A stretch of 64,000 nucleotides of DNA from Hymenochaete sp. R1 (GCA_019400425.1 JAFREE010000023.1:124001-188000); one strand, 5' to 3'; counted from the stretch's first letter, positions 48,369 to 60,598 are shown. Numbers and translations: made by a program. Notes: a model not told the origin generated them from the sequence alone.

Positions 48369-49263
48369 GTCTATGCTGGCACGAGCACGGACTGTACAGA
48401 GTTTATAAGGCTTTTGAGTTGTACGGGGCGGGGAGGGGAGGAGTTCCGTCAGCCTCGCCGGTCACGATCAATTCACCCTAAATACCTGCTAGTCGAACGC
48501 TGGGCGGCCCGGGACATGTTCCATGTTCTTGGAAAACAATGTTAGCCGCGTCCAACACCGGGCGTAACATCTCATCTGTCCACATGATGATGATAGGTCA
48601 TCGGAGGCAAGTAGATCGGAGCGCGAATGGCCCTCGGGCCCGGTATTACACTGGTATTACCTATCACAATCTAGTTGTCTTTCCCTACATTCATCCCCGA
48701 CTCAGTCCAATGATTGAGCTTTGATCAGACGTGCGAAGGAGATGAGATGCGAAGAGCACGGCTAACTGAAAGGGCATCTTTGCTCGTCTGCGAGCAGTTC
48801 TTTGTTAGGGAGCTAGTTACACATGATGATGGACGTTTTACAAGATGCAAGAGCAGCGTATAACCGTGACAAGCGCACCAAATGAGGAATTTTACGACCG
48901 CAGTGGCATACAGTAAGTCTATACACTAGACAACGAGCAGTCCACTTGAACAAGATATCCGCGCTTTAACCATCATCATTGCAGTGCTCTCCGCTCCCAG
49001 ACCGCTTTGCTTAAATCTTCAGAGAAAACCATCACTAACATTAGCTGTGGGAAACCCCATACAGCACGGCGAACACCAGCTACGCTACAGGGGGAAGATT
49101 CCCATACAGCAGGTAGAACAGAAGCTACACTACGCAAACCTTCAAATCAAACAAAACATACAAATCATGATGAGCACCCAATCCAGAAACATTAATAAAA
49201 GAAATCGTCAATAAGAAATAAGAGTCTCATAAAGAACCGCTTTTCAAGATAAGAACCGACTCA
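48369..49263. other. Promoter of esterase C and 3' flank of the FAS1 gene
   Basis: Contains the 48397..48546 promoter block shared with 45190-45325 and 39985-40128. Beyond about 48700 nothing is recognised except likely 3'UTR of the FAS1 gene. Confidence 0.5.
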
Positions 49264-50646
49264 TCACAGTACATTGAAACCACCGAAGGCTGCTCCAATG
49301 ACGCTCACAGCACACCCAATCGCAATATTCTTGAAAGATCCAAAGTCAACACTGACCTTTGCAGATGATGATGACCCGGACGCGCCAGCACCAGACGTAG
49401 AAGTCTGTGTGAATCCCACGGGACCAGACTCGGTCGTAGTGGCGGTAGCCTGGGCTGACGCGGATGATGCACTGGAGTTTCATGGTAGTAAGCTTACAAC
49501 TCACTCAAAGACGTGTCTATAAGAAACTTACGCGGAGGCGGCGACGGAATCGTCACTCTCTTCGTTGAGCAGAACCGTGTCAATGATATGCAGCACACCA
49601 CTCCACAGTACAACATCCGGAGTAACGATCTTCGCAGTTGCATTCCCGCCCGTCACATACCCGCCCGAGCTATTGAACGTCGCACCAATGCTCTCACCGG
49701 CGGCGGTCGTCAAATTCGAGTCTGACAGACCAATCAAGTTGCCGGAGTAGACGCTCGTGCCATTAATGACATGGTTCAGCAGAACCGTCTCGAGCAACGT
49801 CGTGTTGCTTTGTATCGACGATAGGTTCTGTTGGAGAGCGTTGATGGCCTCGTTCGTCGGAGCGAACACGGTGACACCATGCATCCAGTTTAGCGTGTCA
49901 AATAGCGACGCAGATTGGAGCGCAGCCGAGAAACTCGTGAGATTGTTCGCCTCCAAGGCGGCCGACAACTCCCCTGGGAGATCGATGACAGCATTTGTTA
50001 CGTGCAAAGTGATATTTCCGATGGTAGTGGAGTTAACCACGGTGCAAGGTGTGCTAATTTTGGAGAAGATGCAGCATCAGTTCGAGATCTTTTTCTACTT
50101 TGAGTAAGATACAGATGAGCACGTACTTCTGGTTAAGAATCGTAACAGTGTCGTTAACGGTGGACCAGGCCAGAACCTGGTTCTTGTTACCCTCAAGGAA
50201 GACATACTCCGAAGAGTTCAAAAGCGTCCGCCCAACAGTTGTATTAGGGTATGTTGGTGTTACGTTGAAAGTTCCCGGCACAACGTGGTACGAAAGCACG
50301 TCAGCCAAGAGCTCAGGGTCCGACGAGATGTTGGGATGAAGGCCAACGACTTCATTTTAGGAAAATAGAACGAGTGTCAGGAAGGTGTGTAGGTTATACG
50401 GAACTTTCCCGAGAGCTACTCACATGCGTCATTGTTGGGTGCGAAGACGGTGAATGGGCCTCCTTCACCGAGCGCAGCCAATATACTCTGACCAGACGAG
50501 GTCCCGTTCACGGCCTGTGTAGCATTGGCGAGTGACGTTAGGTTTAGGGCTTCAAGACCCTGTACAAGCTGATCCGTTGTGTTCGTGTTCTGCGCCGACG
50601 CGACAGCTGCAAGGCTGGCGATAGCGAAGAAGGTATATCGTGACAT
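49264..50646 (-). CDS. Fasciclin (FAS1) domain protein, two domains, GPI-anchored
   Basis: Exons 50646..50424, 50349..50127, 50053..49532 and 49471..49264 give 391 residues. The signal peptide is MSRYTFFAIASLAAVASAQN. FAS1 domain 1 has GGPFTVFAPNNDA, LLADVLSYHVVPG and VNDTVTILNQ. FAS1 domain 2 has ALEANNLTSFSAALQSASL, GVTVFAPTNEAINALQ, LLETVLLNHVINGTSVYSG and VTPDVVLWSGVLHIIDTVLL. A Ser/Thr-rich stalk (QATATTTESGPV, TSTSGAGASGSSSSAK) leads to a hydrophobic C-terminus (NIAIGCAVSVIGAAFGGFNV), a GPI attachment signal. N-glycosylation sites are frequent. Such proteins sit on the cell surface or wall and act in adhesion or development. The gene is intact. Confidence 0.93.
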
Positions 50647-51626
50647 TGCGGGTCGTTACGGGGAGCCAGGTGCTGGGTCACTGGAAAAGAGAATAAAGAG
50701 AGGGTACGGGAACTGGCAAAGGGGACTCGCAGAAGAAAAAAGCAAACTAACCATCCCCTATATATGCCATCTCCGATTATATTTCGGTTCCATTGCCAGA
50801 GCAAAGAAGCTGATGTCACTACGCACTAGCAGCACGCATCAAAACGCTTGTACATGTACATGCGTCACTCGCACCAGAAAGAAGCAGGCGCATGTACCGA
50901 TGTTCTGGAAGGCCCAAATGACGCGAACACGACTCTTCAATATACCATCGATTTCCGTTATTCTTTTCATATGATGAACGCCACTCTGCGCCAGTTCTTG
51001 AGGTACGAAAACAAGCCATGTGAGCAACATCCATCAACAATTCAATAATCTTGAATACAAGGCGGATGGCTCGCCTTGGCGCTCAAACGCCGCGTTTTCG
51101 TCTCACTCGCATCGTGTACGGTTGCCCAGAGAGATCAGCTTCATTTTTCCTTAGCCGCGTCTCGCTTAAGAGGTGCCAGGGGGGTATTGGCACTCCTCTC
51201 GAATATCACACACCATCACACATGACCCTGGGCGGTAAGTCACGGCAAGTCACAGACTGTGACTACGTATGTGCCTAGTATGTAGATGTATACACATATG
51301 TAGAAAGAAATAATAATAATTTAAGTATGCACAACACTACTACCGTAAGTGGTGAAACACGTGAGACAGTGTCGATCTGCTCATCATCGGTCGTCGCTAC
51401 AAGACATTGCAATTCTAGGTGCGCATGTTCGTGAACATGCTGGTGCGCATTACCATATTACTCTCTCAAAAGCAACTCTCTAAAGCGGTCTTGAAGGTCA
51501 ATGCAAAAGGAAATGTCATCCGATTGGAGATTTCGGGCGCGGTGAAGATAAAGTGTCATCGAGATCGGTACGAGCATGGGTATCTAATTTTCTGTCGAGT
51601 GAACCCTTTCTGACTATTCATTTGCA
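50647..51626. other. Intergenic region
   Basis: Promoter of the FAS1 gene on the left, and on the right the point where the truncated ABC transporter begins. A TATATA-like element near 50758 fits the FAS1 gene. I could not recognise the missing N-terminal half of the transporter here. Confidence 0.5.
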
Positions 51627-53926
51627 GCTTTACCTTGCGAAATGGTCGGGAGCATACAAAAAAACAAACATGGCTACATTCAAAAACCTGTCAGTCTCTG
51701 GCCATCTCGATCTATCAGATTTACTGCCTCCTCCGGAAGAAAACTCGAAGCCGTGGTTGTTGATCTACTTCGGGCTTTCTTTCCTATACGCTTGCACCAC
51801 TCTTGCTTATATTGGCGTTAAATATTATGCCAGTCTTCAAGCTGGAAGGAACCTCTTCTCCTGGATGGTACTCCGCCTCGTCCGTGCCCCATCTCGGTTC
51901 TCCGATGTGATACCCTTAGGATGTGTTCTGAACCGGTTCACAGCAGATATGAGCATAATCGATTCACAAATTCTTGGCGATATCCAGACTGCTATATCCG
52001 GGACCTTGACGTTCATTTCCTCTTTTCTCTTCATTGCTTTTGTTATTCCGGAGTTCGCGCCTATCGCGGTACTCATTGCATGGCTATTCGCACGCATGTC
52101 TCCTAAGTTCATACGCGCTTCGAGAGACCTGCGACGATTAGAGTCGGTAGCCACTTCACCGGCATTCGCTGGATTCGACGAACTTCTTCGCGGTGTGATT
52201 CATATCCGGGCTTTTGGGATGGAGCACGAATTTCAGAGCTCTTTCTTCAAGAAGGTTGACCTCTTTCAAGGTATTTGTGACAGTCATTACTTTACTGATA
52301 TGCTGACTGTCTTGCTGTATCCCGCCATTGATAGGATACGATCATATTCTCGTACGTTTATTGATCAGTAGCGGCATCAAACTAATAATAGAACATTGAC
52401 TTTCGCCGATCTGACAGAACTTAACGTCCAACTGGCTCAGATGGTGATTCGATAGTCAGTATAACGCTCTGACCAGTTATTTGTCCGTGGTTTTCTTATG
52501 AAAGGTTCTTAGCTTTGGGAGCTATCATCGTCTTCCTGGTGACAGTTTTCACCTTGGATACGGGATCGATAGGAGGCATTGCTGCTGTCGTAATTATGCA
52601 AGCAACATCATTTGTTAATGTGTCACGACAGATAGTCGGGTGCGTCCATCTGAATACATTTGTTATATATTGGTCCGCTTATTCTCCTCAAAGAGTTACA
52701 GCCAGAGTGGAACTTGATTTCAACTCTGTTGAACGCGTTGGCGAATACCTTGAAGTCCCACAGGAAGCTCTAGCCCATGCGGAGAGCAAGCGACCGCCTC
52801 CTGAATGGCCATCGAAGGACGGAAATCTAGTGGTCGAAGATTTGACAGTATCGTACGCCCCGGGGCTTCCGCCCGTTTTGAACGAGCTGAGTTTTACAAT
52901 CAATGCGAGAGAAAAGATCGGTGTCGTGAGTTTCTTCGGACATTCCGATAGTTGTCTCTGATACTAAAAGTTGTTTACAGGTTAGTCGAACAGGATCTGG
53001 TAGGGTTTTCAAGTCACTGGCTGCCTCGCGCAATGACTGACATTTTCGTAGGAAAATCAACGATTGGGTTCGCACTGCTACGGGTGATCGAACCATCTGA
53101 AGGGAAAGTTGGGCTCGATGGTATTGATGTTGGGACGATCTCTCTGGAGGACCTCCGGTCTAAGATAGTACGTGACCTTTCTGTTGTGTGCTTCGGCGTT
53201 GCAATTTATGTGAAACTTGAAACCAGACAATAATCAGCCAAGACGTCTCGTTCTCTGGATCGCTGCGGAGCAACCTTGACCCGTTCGCAGGACACACAAA
53301 CGTCGAATGCTGGGATGTGCTACGTCGTTGCAGCCTTGTAAAGACTGAATTGGACTCCGTTGTGTTAAACGAAGGCGATAACAAAGGAGCGGATTCGGAG
53401 GAGATCAAGGAGGGAATCAGTGGGCTTGATGTTGTCATCAACCCATCTGGTTCACTGAGTGCCGGCGAAAAGTAGCTTGCGGCCATGGCACGAGCTAGTT
53501 TGAGGAAATCTAGAGTAGTCATTATAAATGAGGCTACATCACAGATTGACGTTGCATTGGACGACAAGGTAACCATGTTTCCAGTTCCAGGTATTGTCAT
53601 GGTGCTGAAGCTCTTTTTTGAAATAAGATTCAACGGACAATTCGAGAGGAATTGGTTGACACGATGGTAATGACCTTTGCCTGAATATGAAACGTCTGAG
53701 ACTGAATTTCTTTCATAGGTGATCAGTATTGCACATCGTCTGAAGACCATCATCGACTATGACAAGAATCTTGTTCTCGGTCCTGGAGGTAGAGTTATGG
53801 AATTCGACCCCCCCCCCCCCCGCGGGAAATCTCCTTGGCATTGTAGGGGGCATGTTCCGTGAGATGTGCAAACATAGTTCCGACCGGGATGAACTTTGGG
53901 AGCTTGTGGGTCGTGGGGCGTCTTAA
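51627..53926 (+). pseudogene. Truncated and decayed ABCC-type (MRP) transporter, TMD2-NBD2 only
   Basis: Homology begins inside the second membrane domain (LYLAKWSGAYKKT; WLLIYFGLSFLYACTTLAYI; VLNRFTADMSIIDSQILGDI; FDELLRGVIHIRAFGMEHEF), then FLALGAIIVFLVTVF and FNSVERVGEYLEVPQEAL. NBD2 follows: NLVVEDLTVSYAPGLPPVL; Walker A SRTGSGKST (recoverable across two introns); Q-loop TIISQDVSFSGSLRSNLDPF; signature SAGEK followed by TAG (53473..53475) where the family has Gln, then LAAMARASLRKSRVVII. The Walker B Asp is Asn (VVIINEATSQID). The H-loop SIAHRLKTIIDYD is present. A 14-C run (53808..53821) puts the tail AGNLLGIVGGMFREM out of frame by one base. Members export lipophilic conjugates. The absence of TMD1/NBD1, the stop, the Walker B change and the frameshift make it non-functional. 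Confidence 0.85.
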
Positions 53927-54324
53927 AAAACAGGCATTACATAAATGAATAGAACACTTGTAAAACTGTATGCCTCGCCTCTCACGTCGTGAGACGGAAA
54001 GAAAGGCGAGTCAGACATAAAAATCAAAAGTATTTCAGAATCAGAGACATCCAAGCACATCGATATGCAGGATCACCATGATTATAGTTGTAGGTGATGT
54101 GGAAATTTAGGAATTGAGAGTGGTGGATTGTTGCAGTTTTAGCCTTTTTTATCTGAGAGACAGCTGAACGGTATGGGCAACGAGAGTCCCCGCCGCGTAC
54201 CAAGATAAAGCCAAACTTGGGTACACTCTAGTACAGTACATGCATTTCCACGAAGGGAAATCCATAAATCAAAGGTATGAAATCTAGAGTGTCGGGGGCT
54301 AGAGCTAGAACCCGGCATTAGCCT
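53927..54324. other. Convergent intergenic region
   Basis: Between the ABC relic (plus) and COG5 (minus). Nothing coding is recognised. Confidence 0.5.
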
Positions 54325-57300
54325 TCAACAAGGCTGCTCCTCTTCATACCGTAAAGCATCTTGCTGGCCCTTGAAGCTGACATCGACAAGCTCAAAAAAG
54401 CCTCTGAAAGCGCGAAAAGATAGTATCGGTGATCCGTGTAAGCTACGGTAAGGATCTTTGCAAGACTGTACGAGCAATTTGACATCGTTTTCGCTTCTAC
54501 TCTCGTGCTGTTTGCCCCCACCACCATCGACTTTCTCCCAATGGGACAGGACGCCTTCCACAAGCGTCATTGCTTCCGTCTCAGAGTGCTCATCAACCCA
54601 CAACACGTATTCTGCCTCGCTCCAGCCATGTAACGCATGCGGTAGTAGCAACACTTTGGGAGCTCTAACAAGAATGTGGTGTAGTACAATCAAAGGTGGA
54701 AGGCCCGTTGTTCTTGTCAGATTACTCAACATATTAGTTTCGAGAAACAGTAACGGACTAAGGGAAAGATATCAGTGCGCCCATTAATTCTACAAAACGC
54801 AGACTAACCGTATGGCCCTCAATACCCTATATTCGTCGCCGATGATGTCCAGCTTGACTCCGCTCCCTCGTTTATTAGCAGACCCACCTTCAGCTAAGAA
54901 AGCGCTAAGCCCAAACTCAAGTTCAGTCATGTCACTGGTGAGCTGCAGTTTGCCGCCCTCGCCAAGTGGCTTTACGATCGAAGCATTCATGATGAAGTTC
55001 CGTACGACGAATTTTGCAATCATCTTCGTCCTTTCACGCACGTCAGAAAATCCTTAATTTAATAATCGCCGATGATCACTTACCATTCTCTTGTTGGCTC
55101 GACATTGAATTTTGCGAGTACTTCCGATTTGATAAAAGCAAGTTTATCCACAAGATCCTTCATGTAAGTACTCGTGCTTCCCATACTTGCTGAGGCATCA
55201 GATGTCCCTAAATCGAGCCTGTGCAATTTAGAAATGATAGAGCCGAGGTCCTTCCGAATGGCCGACAGCAAAGGGTCGACAATCTTGTCAAAGGCTCGGC
55301 GAATGTCCATTACAGAGGGCCTAATAACAGACAAGACTTGCTCAGGGTATTCTCCCTCTAGGCTCTTCAACCTCGAACCACAATGATACAAGCAAGTTGC
55401 TACATGAGCATTCTGAGATTGTTGAGGCGTGCTAACCGGTCCAAGCAGGCTCGTAGCCCATCTATCTCGAACACTCTATCATTAACTTGTGAGAAAGCTC
55501 TCGGACGACCCACTCATAACACTTACTAAAGGATCAAGACGAGAAAGCCACTTCTCCAGGCTTGATTGCACATTTTTCGCGACAGCTTTTACGAGTAGAG
55601 GGTCGAATTTTGCCGCGTTGAGCTCGTTTGCGGCAGTACGAGCAATACCGATGCCTTCACCCATAGCGGGTGGGGCTCTTGCACCACCAGCAACGGATTG
55701 GGCCACGGCTTCGTTGAGGCGGTTCGCAGATCGTTGTAGTTATGCTTGCTCGAAAGTGGATAAAGAGCGCAGGATAAGAATGGCTTCGGGGCTGGAGGGG
55801 CAGCGACGTTACCGGGAGCAATGGGTAGAGGATGAATGCGTTTACCTTTGTTTTTCTTGCGTATAGATGGTATCCGTGTGAACCGTGATCTTAGCAAAGA
55901 ACTCATGAAAGAGTCGAAGGAGTCGAGGATAACCTGTGCTTAGGGTCTGTTGCATGAAAGCAGAGCCTTGATAGGAAGTGAATACGATATATTCAATCAT
56001 TTGCACTCAACATACCTCCCGCCGCTTCTTTACATTGTGTCTCCAACGTCCTTGCAAGAACACTCCAAAAGGCCGAGCTTGGCTTGTTATCCAACACCTT
56101 GAGAGGAATCAGAATCGTTTGGAAGCTTGTAGCGATCACAGACACACTTTCATTGCTTCGTCCATAAAGTTAGTCTGGGAGACTGTATCCTTCTTAGGCA
56201 CGAGGACCTTTTCTAACGTGTAGACTTTCATGCAACAGTCGGCCAGCTCTTCCACTAATTTCTCTAACCTGGCCCACAATACAGCTCTGAACTGCGGCGC
56301 CGTGATATTAGTGGGCTCAGTTCGTATCCTAGATCGATAAAGCAAACCAGACGCAGCTGAAGGAGACTCCGATGCAATCAAGATGAGAAGGCCGATCGTT
56401 AATAACTCTGAAAGAACGCACAAACCTTTAGGCGTCAACTCTTTTGATATTCGAGCTATATCAAATGTAAGCTTTATTCGCTGGTCCACGGCATCCATAA
56501 GATCTGTGAGCAAAGACTGTACGAGTTCAGGTAGAACCTGAAGGTTGTGTGCAGTTTGCAAGGGTAACACAAGGAGAGATCGATTCTGAACGAGGGCAGC
56601 TCAGCTCGACAGCTACTATAAAATAAAACGTATGCACAAGAGTCGTAAGACCAGTGAGCACCATCGACTCCATCTTGAACGTGATCTTGCTCCGAGCACT
56701 GTCAATGGCAGGTACGTGGTCTGTTACCGCACAGATGGACTCCAGAGGGATCTCCACAGACTCCATGATGTCCGCGCCGTTGGATTCTTCAGCATCAGTC
56801 TGATTTTTACTGGACGAGTCAAGTAGTGCAACTGATATCAATCGAAAGAATTTCATATTTCTTTCAAGTCGAGTATATAACGAACACATACCAAGCTCCG
56901 CTACACTCAGTGCGGCCTTGGCTATCGCCCTCTCCTTCTCACTCTCAGACCCAAGTCATCCTTCGAGCCTCGAACACCGGAGGCCACAGACTCCGACCTT
57001 GATCACTCCAAGATCTTAGATAGTGGAGAATTTGCTGCGTTTCATGCGAAGCCGAGTACGACAACTCGGCCATCCGGGTCCCAGGTCGCCCTGCTACAAC
57101 AGTGAAACGTGCGGTTCTTCTAAGTGCGTCTGAGACACATTGGAGCCTTACGAGGCGCGAGGCATGGGCTCCATTGGATGAGCATGGGATTCTAACTTTG
57201 CTCTTCAATCTGGCGCAGGGGTTACTCGGACAATAGTACTTGTATTTAGCTACCAAACACTCGCTTGTCTTGAGATGCAGCGATTTCATTTAGACCCCTG

Positions 57301-57790
57301 CTCGCATGGAAGACTTTTTCTTCCGACACACCGACTCCCGCAGCTTGAACAAAAAACGCTTCGTGGTTGGCAGTGACCTGGTAAGGATTGAAGCGCGAGA
57401 TGAGGAAATAAATGTTTATAAAATTGAAGAAAGGTTACTGGTCAGCTTCGCCCATCTCAGATAATCGAAATAGCACAAGTACCCACCACATTTCGTGTCT
57501 GTCTTTCCGTTTCGTCCATATTCAAGGTGAGTTTGGAGATAGCCACCGATACGTTCTCCCTCCCTTGGTCAAGGATCAATGAAGGTTTTTGCTAGCCATG
57601 TGCTGTCTTGTTTTCTGCTGTCAGCGGGTACGACTCCCCGGATAATATTGCAGTCGCATATACGTTGGCATCGAAATTCGGTGACGAAAAAGCGGTATAT
57701 TGTAAATCTGAAGAGCTTGTAAGGAAGCCGCGTTGAAGAATATGCTTGGACCATGCCTGCCATTGGTTGTTCTCTTGATATATTTATAGA
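54325..57790 (-). pseudogene. COG5: COG5 (conserved oligomeric Golgi complex subunit 5), disrupted by in-frame stops
   Basis: A minus-strand multi-exon gene. N-terminal pieces: FSSPNFDANVYATAILSGES, NVSVAISKLTLNMDETERQT, NHEAFFVQAAG, LVRLQCVSDALRRTARFTVV, EKERAIAKAALSVAEL. Middle: MVLTGLTTL/NRSLLVLPLQTAHNLQVLPE, FRAVLWARLEKLVEELADCC, AFWSVLARTLETQCKEAAG, YPRLLRLFHEFFAKITVH and SANRLNEAVAQSVAGGARAP. C-terminus: IVLHHILVRAPKVLLLPHAL, HGWSEAEYVLWVDEHSETEA. This is the COG5 order. Two stops fall in conserved coding parts: TAG at 57594..57592 (after ENKTAHG) and TAA at 55742..55740 (FEQA-stop-LQRSANRL, normally a Tyr). The junctions LKSKVRIP and KERAIAK can be kept in frame by short introns. COG5 is part of the vesicle-tethering complex of the Golgi, so an intact copy should exist elsewhere unless these stops are sequence errors. 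The first exon is not placed. Confidence 0.8.
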
Positions 57791-58676
57791 ATCTTCATCG
57801 GGCGAGCCTTGTTAACAATTGACCAGCGCTACGTTCAGCCTTGTGTAGAATGTGGAAGTGTCTGAGTGTAGGCCCGGAAACAGAGAACGGACTGGAGAGA
57901 CTCGAAGAGGCCCGCCGTGCCGTTATGTAATACTAGTTAAGTAATATTTTATTATTTATTTATTATTTATTTATTATGTTTCCTTACTGAATGCAGGGAC
58001 ATCAACAGTCACGCTCGGCACAGGGTGTGGCCGAGGGGGAGGGAGGCCCCCGGCGAGGGATCGGAGAGTTAGCCGAGGAGAAAATGAAGCTGATCTCTCT
58101 GGGCAACCGTAATCGTGATCGTCTACTTCCTCGAGAAACGTTCAACAACAACTGGTGATACGATACCCTATTGCCGCTAGCTCAGACAGAATTCGAGAGT
58201 CGGAAAAGTCTTCGGTTCCGGTGACGGACGATACTTAGACTAGACGGTGGGTCCATTCCCCGCTATGTTTGTACACTACCTGATGGTACCCAAAGCGGAA
58301 AGAAAGCAGGCCTACTAGTAAGCGCCCTTCTCGGGTTCATTCAATCTTTCTTCTTCGATCGTCGTGAGAAACGCCATGAGCGCCTGCATGAGTCCAAAAT
58401 TCAGCGTTGGTCTTTCATTTGTTCATTCACAGTTGTAGCCAAAGACATACTATTTCGTGACCCCAGACTGGAAGCGGGAAGCAAACCCGGACAAAGATAT
58501 TTATTTTTGAAGACCATAGACTCCAGAGACCCACTTGTCACTTGTAGGCGCGCAAATATTTATTGACGTCACCGCTAACACTTGCAATATTCGCTTGATC
58601 TCTTGAGAGTGTGCCTCGCCATTATTGATTCCGTAGATGAATTTCTTTCGCGCAGTCGTCATATCTCCGAGGTTAA
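57791..58676. other. Intergenic region with AT-rich tract
   Basis: Contains an imperfect TTATTTA repeat at about 57945-57977. No RNA gene or coding exon is recognised. Confidence 0.45.
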
Positions 58677-58730
58677 GTGAGTTATGTTCCAGACAATTTC
58701 AACAATACAGTGAAGAAAAAGGTCGAAAGC

Positions 58731-58937
58731 ATGGCGGAACAATACAATGCTGCTGATGAGGGAAAATTGAGGATTGGAGAAGGGGAAAACACCGTCATCT
58801 CGATTGAGAAGCGGAGGGTCAAACGAATGCTGGAAGAAAGTACTAATTTGATCAGCGCGATTCTGCAGCATGAAACCGGAACAAGCAGAGCGATGTACCG
58901 GAAAATGTTACAGACGACATTCCAAAGAATGAAATAA
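58731..58937 (+). CDS. Small charged ORF, possibly a last exon
   Basis: ATG 58731 to TAA 58937 encodes 68 residues (MAEQYNAADEGKLRIGEGEN, then SIEKRRVKRMLEESTNLISA). The same frame is open back to about 58677 (YVPDNFNNTVKKKVESM). It is strongly helical and charged, with regular spacing of hydrophobic residues, which looks more like protein than chance. There is no known motif. It could be the last exon of a small gene whose other parts I cannot place. Confidence 0.3.
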   Translation: MAEQYNAADEGKLRIGEGENTVISIEKRRVKRMLEESTNLISAILQHETGTSRAMYRKMLQTTFQRMK

Positions 58938-59100
58938 TAGCTTTAAGAAGCTTGAATGGATAAATTACTGCATCTGCGATGTAGTCCACTTGCACAACGA
59001 TGAAAATAATAAAACTGCAAACTGCAAAAGCAAAAATCAAATAATCAGAATCGTAGGAGAAGAAGTTAGCTCACCAGTATACGTTCGCAAAAATCTATGC

Positions 59101-60598
59101 TCATTGACGATTCTTGGCACGCATGACCCTTTCAAAACAGTCTCCAAGAGGGTTATACTTAGCAACGACAGTCGAATGACTTGCAGCATATGGTGGTGGC
59201 AATAGCTGATGCAGTCCGTCATGCACATCTCTCCGGCTCTCAGAAGGGAAATGGGATACTAGCGGCGGCGATGACGGTCTCGAAGCAACTGGCAGCATGG
59301 TGAGTGCGCTCAATGCGGCGGAAGACGATGAATTCGAAATGGTAGACAGGGTCCGGGTTCGATCCGGGTGGCCGTTCTTTCCATTACTCGCGAAGAATCT
59401 CGAAGATGGAGCAGGCAAGGTCGAGACGGAGTGCAGAGAAGAGATGGATCCTTTTCTCGACGGTAAACGACTTCCCGTCGACATCTCTGATGGCGATCGA
59501 TAAACGGCCGTGTTCGAGGCCGGAGGAGAATTGGCTCGACTTGGAGACGACGTCATCTGTGCTTGTGCAGCTTCGGAGTTGACAGTCAATGGTGCGAGGG
59601 CCGAAGGTCGAAGTGATGGTGCGTGTGACGAAAGTCCTCGAATCAGTGGATGGTGCGGCATCTCCATCTTCATTTCGCCGTAGTTTGAGGAATTCCTCAT
59701 GAGTGAATGCCGTCTGCTCGGTGGTTTTTGCTGCTGTAATTGTGGGGGAGATGGTACTTCTGAACGAGTTTCTCGGACGGGTCTGACTGAAGTTTTCGCA
59801 GAAGTCTCTGGGACGGGGGATACAGGTGTTGACTGCGGAGCAACAAGACGGACGATGGGAGGTTGTGGTTGAGGTTGAGGTTGCGTATACAGTTGCGGGT
59901 CTACTCGTGGTTGATGTAGCTGTTCAGATGTCCCCGTTTCCGCGTTGGCCGTCTCAATGTGCGCTAATTGCCTATTGACTTCAGCGCGAGGCGTGGTCCT
60001 ATCATCAGTCTTCCCGTTCGTCATCCGGACCGCATCTCCGTTCATATCACCGACAGCGCCAGATGCTCGACAAGATTCTATGGGTGTAGAACCACGAGCA
60101 CCTTTGTCGTTATCTGAGTCCTCTTCGACGTTTTGCGGGGTGGCTGCCCCACTTTCGCTTGAGACCCATTCGCCTTCGTCATCTTCATCGGTGTCGTCAG
60201 AACGCGCTATTGAAAAACCGGTTTTCTGGTTTTGTTGGGGCATGGCCTTTGCAGAGGTTATGTGCGCGACCTTCTGCTGGGTCTGTGCAATGCGATCTCG
60301 AGACGACACCCGGGAGTTGGAGTTGAGATGAGATTGTCGTGCAAATTGCGTAGGAAGACGACTTTGGTGCACCTTCGGGTCCAAACCAAAGCTCTATTTA
60401 ACGAAATGACACGCCATGATAGTAGAGAAAACAACACACATCTATTGTACTATTCCCAGTCTTTGACTGAGTCCTCGGCTGACTCTGTTCTCTCTGGGTG
60501 AGGTGCAAGTTGTTGAGACCCGCTTTGGAGCTTCCGCTGGAGTAGTTTCGATGGTTTTGTTGTAGACGAGTACTCGTTCCCTTCGTCTTTTGTACCAT
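59101..60598 (-). CDS. Disordered Ser/Pro/Gln-rich protein
   Basis: Exons 60598..60440 and 60393..59101 give 483 residues. The N-terminus (MVQKTKGTSTRLQQNHRNYS, then SSKAGLNNLHLTQREQS) looks conserved. An acidic patch with Trp follows: DDTDEDDEGEWVSSESGAAT. Then come a QPQPQPQPP repeat, SRRHSLMRNSSNYG, and many SP/TP sites that are likely phosphorylated. The C-terminus has a short conserved-looking block, HSTVVAKYNPLGDCFERVMR. There is no folded catalytic domain, signal peptide or membrane helix. The pattern (acidic EW motif, RRxS, SP-rich) resembles fungal regulators of nutrient signalling, but I cannot assign a family. Confidence 0.65.

Noticed and set aside
49528..50107. Plus-strand frames over the FAS1 gene
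   Set aside because: Antisense shadows; the minus strand has signal peptide, two FAS1 domains and GPI signal in one spliced frame.
57001..57260. Frameshift in the COG5 N-terminal region
   Set aside because: At first it looked like two indels, but introns with donors GTTTGG (ending GCGCCAG) and GTGTTC (ending GTGAG) can keep the frame, so only the two nonsense codons are counted as damage.
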